Origin: Candidatus Iainarchaeum sp.
GTDB taxonomy: Archaea > Iainarchaeota > Iainarchaeia > Iainarchaeales > JAAZKV01
Direction: 5' to 3'
Assembly: GCA_018651445.1 (NCBI GenBank)
Contig: JABIDZ010000123.1
Coordinates: 1 to 5,106 of the forward strand
Length of the DNA stretch: 5,106 nt
Position 1 is the first letter of the stretch. Each line of letters opens with the position of its first letter. The notes beneath the pieces are model-generated. The model searched no databases, was not told the origin of the DNA, and worked only from the letters and a program-made list of their open reading frames with translations. Position numbers and translations under genes: made by a program. Shown one piece after another: positions 1 to 5,106 of the stretch.

Positions 1-30
1 TTCAGACAAGTTTTAATTGACAATAATCTA

Positions 31-36
31 GGAGGT
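31..36 (+). promoter_or_regulatory. Strong Shine-Dalgarno site of the exported envelope protein gene
   Basis: GGAGGT ends 8 nt before the ATG at 45 and is a near-perfect complement to the CCUCC at the 3' end of archaeal 16S rRNA. It fixes the start of the first gene. No TATA box stands at leaderless distance from this ATG, so the gene is probably internal to a leadered, polycistronic message that begins upstream of the window. Confidence 0.85.
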
Positions 37-44
37 AGATTAAA

Positions 45-1256
45 ATGAAAAAATATTTTTTTGTATTATTAGTGCTAAGTTTATTTTTTATTAGCACAGT
101 AAGCGCTGAAACAACGGGAGACTATTTGTATTTAGCAAACTATGACGCAGTGAGTTTTATCCCGGAGGTAATTGATACGGGCGATGTTGTTAGTATGACC
201 GTGGATATTGAAAACAAGGGAACGCTCATTAACATCGTTGGTTTAGACGCCGAACTATTATTAGATGATAGTTTAGAAGGAATCAAAACAACGTATACAA
301 TTAATGAAATAAACGCGGGTTCAACAAAAAAACTAGTGTTTGAATTCAAGGTTAATGAAAACGCACAACCAGGCAACTACGTTAGTACGTTAAACCTAAC
401 TTATAGCCGCTTGGGAGAAGAGGTTTTCCAACAAGAAGAAATAATAATTCCTATTACAAAAACCGAGAAAAAAGTTGATATTGTGGTTTCTCCAAGCGTA
501 GTAAGTCCGGGAAGCAAAGAAACACTTACGTTCACAATAACAAATTTAACGAATGAGCCTATAACAAATTTGTCATTTACTTGGGACGAAGCAAATGATT
601 TGGTTTTGCCACTTGGTTCGGACAATAAAAGATTTGTGTCGTTTATCGGAGAAAAACAAAGCGTAGAAATCAAGTACTTAGTTGCAGCTGATCCTAACAT
701 AATTACCGGAATATATCCTATAACTGCAACAACAACAATGAATGACAATAACGGAGTTACAACACAAGAATCTACTATTGGTTTGATTGTTGGCGGAACA
801 ACGGATTTTGAAATCAGTGCAGATACAACCGAGTCTTTGTTGTCAATTAACATAGCAAATATTGGAACTAATAACGCTGAATCAGTTATAGTAAAAATTT
901 TGGAAGAAGGTATTTCAGCAAAAAATAATACCGAAATTGTTGGTAACCTAGATCGAGGAGATTATACTATAGCTAGTTTTGAAATAACCAAAATAACTTC
1001 AAAAGAAGCTACAATCGCGATTGATTACACGGACACAACTGGAGAAAGACAAACTATAACAAAAACGATTCAACTAAATAACACAATCGAAAACACCGGT
1101 GCACGAGGAACTGATGTTGCAGGTAATTTCAAGGGAAAAACAAGACAACAATTACCAATAACCGAACTCGTTATCCTGGTTGGAATAATAATCGTAGTAG
1201 TTGTTGGTTACAAAAAAAGAAAATTCATTCGCAAAAAGATAAAGAGAGTAAAGTGA
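45..1256 (+). CDS. Exported, C-terminally membrane-anchored protein with Ig-like (CARDB / COG1361 S-layer-type) domains
   Basis: The 403-aa product has a Sec signal peptide: positive residues at 2-3, a hydrophobic core at 5-16, and a likely cleavage site after Val-Ser-Ala at 21. Beta-rich segments follow at about 36-139, 144-250 and 253-345. They carry the pattern of archaeal CARDB/COG1361 domains, for example an 'IENKGT' turn at 55-60, 'ITNLTNEPI' at 165-173 and 'IANIGTNNA' at 270-278. A single membrane helix at about 374-388 precedes a very basic 15-residue tail, giving an outside body and a cytoplasmic tail. Five N-X-S/T sequons (117, 167, 175, 294, 345) could be N-glycosylated, and there are no cysteines. 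The start is set by the GGAGGT at 31-36. The gene ends 4 nt before the permease ATG, so the two are almost certainly cotranscribed. In archaea such proteins commonly sit beside MacB-type permeases. Its role as an extracytoplasmic partner of the transporter, comparable to MacA in bacteria, is inferred. The exact domain family is less certain than the topology. Confidence 0.9.
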   Translation: MKKYFFVLLVLSLFFISTVSAETTGDYLYLANYDAVSFIPEVIDTGDVVSMTVDIENKGTLINIVGLDAELLLDDSLEGIKTTYTINEINAGSTKKLVFEFKVNENAQPGNYVSTLNLTYSRLGEEVFQQEEIIIPITKTEKKVDIVVSPSVVSPGSKETLTFTITNLTNEPITNLSFTWDEANDLVLPLGSDNKRFVSFIGEKQSVEIKYLVAADPNIITGIYPITATTTMNDNNGVTTQESTIGLIVGGTTDFEISADTTESLLSINIANIGTNNAESVIVKILEEGISAKNNTEIVGNLDRGDYTIASFEITKITSKEATIAIDYTDTTGERQTITKTIQLNNTIENTGARGTDVAGNFKGKTRQQLPITELVILVGIIIVVVVGYKKRKFIRKKIKRVK

Positions 1257-1257
1257 T
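1253..1257 (+). promoter_or_regulatory. Partial Shine-Dalgarno overlapping the upstream stop codon
   Basis: GTGAT matches the 3' half of the archaeal ribosome-binding consensus GGAGGTGAT. It overlaps the TGA stop of the preceding gene and ends 3 nt before the ATG at 1261. A purine-rich AGAGAG lies a little further upstream. This favours ATG 1261 over the in-frame TTG at 1258 and suggests translational coupling between the two genes. The match is short, so it is modest evidence. Confidence 0.45.
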
Positions 1258-1260
1258 TTG

Positions 1261-2496
1261 ATGAAACTAAAGGATTTGTTTGAGCTCTCAATTACTAATA
1301 TCACACATAGGAAATTGAGGGCTTGGCTAACTTTGCTTGGGATAATTATTGGAGTTGCGGCATTAGTTTCAATAATTTCTCTTGGAGAAGGAATGAATAC
1401 TTCAGTAAACGCAAGTTTATCAGATTTTGGTTCAGACATATTAACTCTAACTCCTGGTTACAACAAAGCAACTGACTTTGGCGGATTTAGAGGAAAAGCC
1501 ATACCTATTATTGACGATGATGCTCCCGAACTCACGAAAAAAGATTTTCTAACGCTTAAAAAAAATAGTAATGTTAGCGCAGTGATGGAAAGCGTTTCCA
1601 AGAGTCTTGAAATAGAATTTATGTCACAAACAAGTAACATAAACGTCAAAGCGATTAATCCCCAGAATTGGAATGACTTTTTAGAATATGATTTTGATTC
1701 AGGTAGAGAACTAAGTGTTAGTGATAATTATTCGGTTGTACTTGGTCACAAAATTGCTAATGACCGATTCGACGACGTAATTACAATCGGAAGAAAAATT
1801 ATGATTGAAGGCGAACAATTCAATGTAGTTGGAATACTAGAAGAAGGAGAGAATGACAACGCAGTATTAATCCCATTAGACGTTGTGTGGAGCATAACCG
1901 ATAATACCAAGGACACGTACTCACAATTACAAGCTAAGTTAATTAATGCAGAATTAACCCAAGAAACAGTTGATGAACTAGACGCAGCTTTAATGATTTC
2001 AAGAAAAGTTAATGATAAAGACAAAGATTTCACTTTGACTTCGCCACTAGAAATGCAAGAACAAATCCAATCTGTTACCGGAACAATGACTTTGTTCTTA
2101 GCCGCGATTGCCGCAGTGTCTTTAATTGTTGGAGCCGTTGGAATCGCTAATAGCATGTTTACTTCGGTTCTTGAAAAAATAAAAGAAATTGGAATCATGA
2201 AAGCTCTTGGAGCGACCGATGGAGAAGTACTAAAATTGTTTATGATCGAATCGGCTTTGTTTGGTTTGGTTGGCGGAATAATTGGAGTAATCTTTGGGAT
2301 ATTTGGTTCAGTATTCCTTGGTTTTTTAATGGGAGGAATGAATATGCCTGGAAGACTTGCAATGACTACTCTTGTTACGCCACAATTAATTATTATAGCA
2401 ATTATTCTTTCAACAGGAATAGGATTCTTTTCAGGAGTATTGCCTGCAAGAAGTGCGTCAAAACTAAAACCGATTGACGCTTTGAGATATGAATAG
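1261..2496 (+). CDS. MacB/FtsX-like ABC transporter permease (type VII ABC)
   Basis: The 411-aa product has the full architecture of a MacB-type permease. A short basic N-terminus ('RKLRAWLTLLGIIIGVAA', from residue 17) leads into TM1 at about 22-41. An extracytoplasmic MacB periplasmic-core-like domain spans about 42-275. The FtsX domain follows with TM2 at about 276-298, TM3 at 329-357 and TM4 at 375-395. The loop 'EIGIMKALGATDGEVLKLF' (309-327), which contacts the ATPase in this family, and the terminal 'PIDALRYE' (404-411) are family hallmarks. Length is typical at about 400 aa. In known members two permeases pair with two separate ATPases, and ATP hydrolysis drives conformational change across the membrane instead of classical transport through a channel. 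No ATPase domain is fused here and none lies downstream, so it is probably encoded left of the window. The substrate cannot be told from sequence; lipoproteins, peptides, toxic compounds and envelope components are all possible. Nine of ten arginine codons are AGA/AGG. A TTG at 1258 would add one residue but is less likely. Confidence 0.95.
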   Translation: MKLKDLFELSITNITHRKLRAWLTLLGIIIGVAALVSIISLGEGMNTSVNASLSDFGSDILTLTPGYNKATDFGGFRGKAIPIIDDDAPELTKKDFLTLKKNSNVSAVMESVSKSLEIEFMSQTSNINVKAINPQNWNDFLEYDFDSGRELSVSDNYSVVLGHKIANDRFDDVITIGRKIMIEGEQFNVVGILEEGENDNAVLIPLDVVWSITDNTKDTYSQLQAKLINAELTQETVDELDAALMISRKVNDKDKDFTLTSPLEMQEQIQSVTGTMTLFLAAIAAVSLIVGAVGIANSMFTSVLEKIKEIGIMKALGATDGEVLKLFMIESALFGLVGGIIGVIFGIFGSVFLGFLMGGMNMPGRLAMTTLVTPQLIIIAIILSTGIGFFSGVLPARSASKLKPIDALRYE

Positions 2497-2519
2497 TTTG
2501 TAATAAACTATTTTGTTCT
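2492..2519 (+). terminator. Hairpin plus T-tract terminator of the envelope operon
   Basis: AATAGTTT (2492-2499) pairs perfectly with AAACTATT (2505-2512) across a 5-nt loop, and a T-rich tract, TTTTGTTCT (2511-2519), follows. The left arm contains the TAG stop of the permease. The stem is AT-rich and weak, but archaeal termination depends mainly on the T-tract, and the position directly behind the last gene of the operon fits. Confidence 0.6.
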
Positions 2520-2520
2520 C

Positions 2521-2540
2521 AATCAACAACAAAAACTATT
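2521..2540 (-). terminator. T-tract terminator of the minus-strand gene
   Basis: Read on the minus strand, the stop codon at 2538-2536 runs directly into TTTTTGTTGTTG. This is a T-rich stretch of the kind that terminates archaeal transcription. The word around the stop, AATAGTTT (2540-2533), can also pair with AAACTATT of the same strand at 2499-2492, giving an optional hairpin. Together with the opposite terminator it would insulate the two convergent operons. Confidence 0.5.
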
Positions 2541-3246
2541 TTTTTACATCCCATTTCGGATCGTCTAAAATTCTAACTCCGCCAGGGCTTACTCGTTCTA
2601 TAATATGCTCTTCTTCAAGCATGGTTATTACTTGTGATGCCACATTTCTATTAATACAAAACCCTTTTTGAGTCAGATAATTGGTTAATGCTTTTCCAGA
2701 AACAAATGCTCTTGTCTTATGTGTTTTTCCAAACCCTTTCCTAAGTAATTCTGTATTCGGATATGCTAAAATAAATTTCACAGCACCAATCATAGCAACA
2801 TCATTTTTGTTTAACTTTACGCGCAGTTTTGACTTTCCGCGTGCAACACGCACAGAATTTACCATAACTCTTGCACCCGTCAACGTTCGATTATGCACTA
2901 GTTCTAATAATCGAGTAACATTAATTGTGCGTATAGCTGATAAATTAATTATTCTTTGCAACGCACCTTGTGGGGCCTGCGGACGATTAACAAATTTTCC
3001 GCCCCGATATAATTTATCTGTTGGAATATCTACTCCAACAACTTTTTTCAAAAAAGGTAATACTATATTTAAACCGCCTGGCGTTTCTTCAGCAATTTCT
3101 CTTGCAGTTTTTTTACCACTACAAAATGCATCTGCAATTTTTACGCCTTCGCGCCCAGCAAAGTCCTTTCGTTTTTTGCGTATTGCCGTTCTACCTGGGC
3201 GCATATCCAAGCCTAGTTCTCTTTGACGAAGTTTTGTTCTTTGCAT
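2536..3246 (-). CDS. Basic 236-aa protein of unknown function with winged-helix-like segments
   Basis: I do not recognise this protein. It is soluble, with no signal peptide or membrane segment, and strongly basic, especially at residues 1-32 (R/K at 3, 5, 7, 9, 16, 19, 23-27). Residues 34-70 ('KKTAREIAEETPGGLN' within a helix-turn-helix-like pattern) and 184-228 resemble DNA-binding helices. The second ends in a helix ('NRNVASQVITMLEEEHIIERV', written here only to show residues 199-219 as a recognition-helix candidate) and a wing-like turn 'SPGGVRIL'. The middle, about 121-150, looks beta-rich with alternating basic residues. It has only two cysteines (42 and 197), so no zinc site. A DNA- or RNA-binding role is inferred from charge and pattern only. 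A ribosomal protein such as S19e was considered because of its winged helix, but the characteristic residues are absent. The ATG at 3246 is supported by a TATA-like box exactly 22 nt upstream and by the lack of any Shine-Dalgarno, implying a leaderless mRNA. Most arginine codons sampled are CGN, unlike the permease gene. Confidence 0.75.
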   Translation of the reverse strand: MQRTKLRQRELGLDMRPGRTAIRKKRKDFAGREGVKIADAFCSGKKTAREIAEETPGGLNIVLPFLKKVVGVDIPTDKLYRGGKFVNRPQAPQGALQRIINLSAIRTINVTRLLELVHNRTLTGARVMVNSVRVARGKSKLRVKLNKNDVAMIGAVKFILAYPNTELLRKGFGKTHKTRAFVSGKALTNYLTQKGFCINRNVASQVITMLEEEHIIERVSPGGVRILDDPKWDVKK

Positions 3247-3268
3247 AAATAGATAGTTCGCTCAAAGA

Positions 3269-3274
3269 ATTTAA
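3269..3274 (-). promoter_or_regulatory. TATA-like box for leaderless transcription of the 236-aa gene
   Basis: TTAAAT on the minus strand ends 22 nt before the ATG at 3246. With transcription starting at the A of the ATG, its centre is at about -25, the normal archaeal TATA position. No Shine-Dalgarno precedes the ATG. The match to the TTTAWA-type consensus is imperfect; the case rests on the spacing and on the identical arrangement at the gene upstream. Confidence 0.5.
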
Positions 3275-3294
3275 TTGTTACTAAATGACAATTA
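3272..3294. repeat. Inverted repeat TAATTGT-N9-ACAATTA at a promoter
   Basis: The 7-bp arms lie at 3272-3278 and 3288-3294 with a 9-nt spacer and match perfectly. One arm overlaps the TATA-like box of the 236-aa gene; the other contains the TAA stop of the 425-aa gene. Arm-centre spacing is 16 bp, about one and a half helical turns. It could be an operator for a dimeric regulator at the promoter or an RNA hairpin at the end of the upstream gene. No T-tract follows on the minus strand, so a terminator is less likely. AT-richness makes a chance origin possible. Confidence 0.35.
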
Positions 3295-4569
3295 TTTTTT
3301 TTCAATTAGTTTTAATGCAGTATTTATTTGTTTTAAACGATCGCGTGTAATAATTCTTATTGATTCAACAGTTCTTGGAATCGCAAGCATTTTTCCATTA
3401 ATTTTCACTATTAATGCTGCGTTGGTAGGTACTTTAGCTTGTCCATCACCATAATTGCGAATTAATCTTTTTGCTTCAGCAGCACTACTTGGGAATACTA
3501 TTGCAACTCCTTCTCGACGTGCAACTTCAGCTAAACCTGGGAAGTTAGCGTGATTTTCAAGCATGTTGTTTCGCATATCTGCGATTAATACATGCGTTCT
3601 ATCCGATAATGCTTTTGCTTCAGCAAATGATTTAACATCAGACAATCCTTCGTAAAGTCGCCTCAACTCGTTTAGATTAGAACGCACTATCTTTAGTGGC
3701 CTTTCTTGCGCAGCCACTTTTCGTTTTCGTGCAGTTTCTACTCGTTCTACGCGTGCGGTGTTTCGTTCGTTGTAAAGCGAATACAATTCAGAAATTTGGT
3801 ATGGATTTAATTCTCCTTCGCGCGTTCTTGCAATAACTTTTCCAAGTGCTCTTGCTTGTTTGGTTAATACTTTTTGTTGTGGGGTTGGTCCATCTCCTCT
3901 TTTTTCGAGTCTATCAATATCTTTTCTAACCCGATCAATCGCTTTTTTGTAAGCATCTGCCCGTTCTTTACATTCTCTTTTTAGAACTACCATATTAGAT
4001 GGCACAATACGTTTTTTTCCCGCAGAAACAAAAACCACTGACCCGTTTTCAAGCCCGCCACCGTTCTTGAAGGCGCGTGCTCTTTGCAAATTACTCTGTA
4101 AATCAGGTATGGACGCAGGAATCTGCAATGTTTCTTGAACAATTTTTTTTACAGACGCTAGTTGCGGGAGGTCAAGCATTGGTTCTATTGTTGCTAAAAC
4201 CGCATCAACGTCTTTTGGAACTCTTTGATTTGCAAATCTAACTTGTGTGCATGTAGCCGCATGTCGAAACCCGCGTTCCATTGCTTGTAATGCAGTTAAT
4301 ACTTTTGTTAATTGTGCTTTTGAGTGCTTTGGTGTTCCGCTAGATGCTTTTCTCCTCAGCCTTTCAATTTGGGCTACTACTTCTGCACGCGTTTTTGGTA
4401 TTTGTTTTACAGTTCGCCAATTAACCGGAATTCTTTTTCCGTTTGCGTCAAATAATTTAGTTGTTGCTAAGTTATTCTTTCCAACCACATCTAGTTGTCT
4501 TAGCGAAATCTTTCCAGTGTGACTATGCACAACTCCTTTCAAAATTCGTTCGTGTCTAAATCGAGACAT
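3292..4569 (-). CDS. Basic, helix-rich 425-aa protein of unknown function with a threefold hairpin-helix repeat
   Basis: I do not recognise this protein. It has no signal peptide or membrane helix, and it is rich in Arg, Lys and Ala with long amphipathic helices; coiled-coil-like stretches lie at about 200-225 and 270-308. Three segments share a plan of a short beta strand, a Gly-Lys turn, a second strand with a Pro, then a charged helix: about 35-75 ('NGKRIPV'), 176-224 ('AGKKRIVP') and 383-425 ('NGKMLAIP'). The last copy forms the C-terminus. Between them lie helical linkers, and a segment at about 325-370 ('HVLIADMRNN', 'EGVAIVFPSS') that could be a small alpha/beta unit. The charge suggests nucleic-acid binding or a scaffold role; this is inference. 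The gene follows the helicase gene after 42 nt and precedes the 236-aa gene by 45 nt. The ATG at 4569 lies exactly 22 nt after a TATA-like TTTAAA with no Shine-Dalgarno, so a leaderless transcript from its own promoter is likely. The arginine codons I read are mostly CGN, unlike the permease gene. Confidence 0.8.
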   Translation of the reverse strand: MSRFRHERILKGVVHSHTGKISLRQLDVVGKNNLATTKLFDANGKRIPVNWRTVKQIPKTRAEVVAQIERLRRKASSGTPKHSKAQLTKVLTALQAMERGFRHAATCTQVRFANQRVPKDVDAVLATIEPMLDLPQLASVKKIVQETLQIPASIPDLQSNLQRARAFKNGGGLENGSVVFVSAGKKRIVPSNMVVLKRECKERADAYKKAIDRVRKDIDRLEKRGDGPTPQQKVLTKQARALGKVIARTREGELNPYQISELYSLYNERNTARVERVETARKRKVAAQERPLKIVRSNLNELRRLYEGLSDVKSFAEAKALSDRTHVLIADMRNNMLENHANFPGLAEVARREGVAIVFPSSAAEAKRLIRNYGDGQAKVPTNAALIVKINGKMLAIPRTVESIRIITRDRLKQINTALKLIEKK

Positions 4570-4591
4570 ATATGAATATTCTTTTCTGTTC

Positions 4592-4597
4592 TTTAAA
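4592..4597 (-). promoter_or_regulatory. TATA box for leaderless transcription of the 425-aa gene
   Basis: TTTAAA on the minus strand, in the context ATTTTTAAAG, ends 22 nt before the ATG at 4569 and is centred about 25-26 nt from it. The A-rich stretch just upstream could serve as a BRE. It lies in the 42-nt gap behind the helicase gene. The absence of a Shine-Dalgarno supports a start of transcription at or next to the ATG. Confidence 0.6.
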
Positions 4598-4611
4598 AAT
4601 ATTTTGGATTT

Positions 4612-5106
4612 TCACTCAAAAAAGGCTTTTACTTCTTTTTCTGGTTCTAGCGTCTTTTTAGCAAAAAGATCTTTCGGAAAAAATTTCTCATATTTTTTGT
4701 CAGAGAATCGTTTGTCAAGGAACATACAAATACCTTTGTCTGTTTCTGTTCGAATAACGCGTCCTGCAGCTTGAACTGATTTTGAAATTGCAGGCGCATT
4801 GTACGCATACTCCCAACCTTTGTGAAATCTTTTCTCATAAAAAGCAATTAGCGCTTTTGAATACAAACCCATTCGTCCAAAAGGAATCCCGACGATAATT
4901 GCTCCAGATAAATGTTCTCCTGGAAAATCAACTCCTTCGGCTATGCTCCCACCAGAAACTGCTAAGAGTATTCCTCCAAAACTATTTCCAAGTGCTTTAA
5001 ACGAATTAATTAAATCTGTTCTATTTTCTCCACTCATTTCTCTTTCTTGTTTCAATGTTTTTCGTGAAACGCGAATCAAAGGAGCAATTCTTTCAAGTAA
5101 TTCAAA
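4612..5106 (-). CDS. XPD/Rad3-DinG family DNA helicase, C-terminal part (5' end outside the window)
   Basis: The frame stays open to the right edge, so the gene enters from outside; 164 C-terminal residues are visible. They hold the second RecA-like domain (HD2) of this superfamily 2, 5'-to-3', iron-sulfur helicase family. Motif V is seen as 'GGSIAEGVDF' (fragment residues 52-61), followed by 'IVGIPFGRMG'. Motif VI is 'QAAGRVIR' (112-119), with its arginines expected to contact ATP, followed by 'DKGICMFLDKRF', as usual in XPD. The Walker motifs, the four-cysteine iron-sulfur domain and the arch domain would be in the missing part. Archaeal XPD proteins unwind DNA with 5'-to-3' polarity and are linked to repair, though their pathway is unclear in many archaea. 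DinG-like members share these motifs and cannot be excluded from this part alone. A TTG at 5079 is in frame but internal: the frame continues upstream with family-like sequence. The protein ends about 30 residues after the last conserved block, as expected for an intact C-terminus. Confidence 0.93.
   Translation of the reverse strand, partial: FELLERIAPLIRVSRKTLKQEREMSGENRTDLINSFKALGNSFGGILLAVSGGSIAEGVDFPGEHLSGAIIVGIPFGRMGLYSKALIAFYEKRFHKGWEYAYNAPAISKSVQAAGRVIRTETDKGICMFLDKRFSDKKYEKFFPKDLFAKKTLEPEKEVKAFFE

Noticed and set aside
401..853. A 150-codon minus-strand open frame inside the exported-protein gene
   Set aside because: The plus-strand gene has a signal peptide, domains, a membrane anchor and a strong Shine-Dalgarno; the reverse frame has none of these and no independent signal.
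1258..1263. TTG at 1258 as the permease start
   Set aside because: The ATG three bases later has better spacing from the GTGAT ribosome-binding element and is the stronger start codon; the product differs by only one residue.
2681..3226. A 181-codon open frame on the plus strand opposite the 236-aa gene
   Set aside because: It is the mirror of a better-supported minus-strand gene, has no ribosome-binding site or promoter, and its translation looks like random Phe/Ser/Thr-rich antisense sequence.
2536..3246. Identification as ribosomal protein S19e
   Set aside because: A winged-helix C-terminus and high basic charge first suggested it, but the length and the N-terminal half do not fit and I could not find the family's conserved residues.
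4574..4605. Palindromes GAATATTC (4574-4581) and AAAATATTTT (4596-4605) flanking the TATA box of the 425-aa gene
   Set aside because: They are short and made almost only of A and T, so such matches are expected by chance in this AT-rich gap; no second copy marks them as an operator.
4612..5079. Starting the helicase gene at the in-frame TTG at 5079
   Set aside because: The frame continues to the window edge with plausible family sequence, and a helicase of this type needs an ATP-binding first domain that lies further upstream.

Overview
The window looks like part of a small, AT-rich archaeal chromosome. I favour a DPANN lineage such as Woesearchaeota or Pacearchaeota. Three things point to archaea: a secreted, Ig-like S-layer-type protein paired with a MacB/FtsX-type ABC permease; the C-terminal part of an XPD/Rad3-family helicase; and two minus-strand genes with no Shine-Dalgarno sequence but a TATA-like box exactly 22 nt before the ATG, as expected for leaderless archaeal transcripts. 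The lineage is an inference from gene content and base composition, since there is no rRNA or other marker here.

Layout: the left half (1-2496, plus strand) is one envelope operon. A 403-aa exported, membrane-anchored protein with three predicted beta-sandwich domains (45-1256) is followed after 4 nt by a 411-aa MacB-like permease (1261-2496). The matching ATPase is absent and probably lies upstream of base 1, because the first gene has a strong GGAGGT and looks like an internal operon gene. The right half (2536-5106, minus strand) reads towards it. In transcription order it holds an XPD-family helicase (cut by the right edge), an unrecognised basic 425-aa helical protein, and an unrecognised basic 236-aa protein with winged-helix-like segments at both ends. 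The halves meet tail to tail across 39 bp carrying a two-way terminator, in which both stop codons lie inside the same 8-base word.

The plus-strand pair can be read as an ABC export or envelope-remodelling machine: ATP hydrolysis by the missing ATPase would drive the permease, and the exported protein would act as its extracytoplasmic partner. The minus-strand genes lie close together (42 and 45 nt apart), but the two downstream ones each seem to have their own promoter, so a shared role with the helicase is only a hypothesis. These two unknown genes are the most novel content. The 425-aa protein contains what looks like a threefold repeat of a beta-hairpin followed by a long helix. The promoter of the 236-aa gene overlaps a 7-bp inverted repeat that could be an operator. 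There are no RNA genes, mobile elements or CRISPR arrays, and no gene-free stretch above 50 bases.
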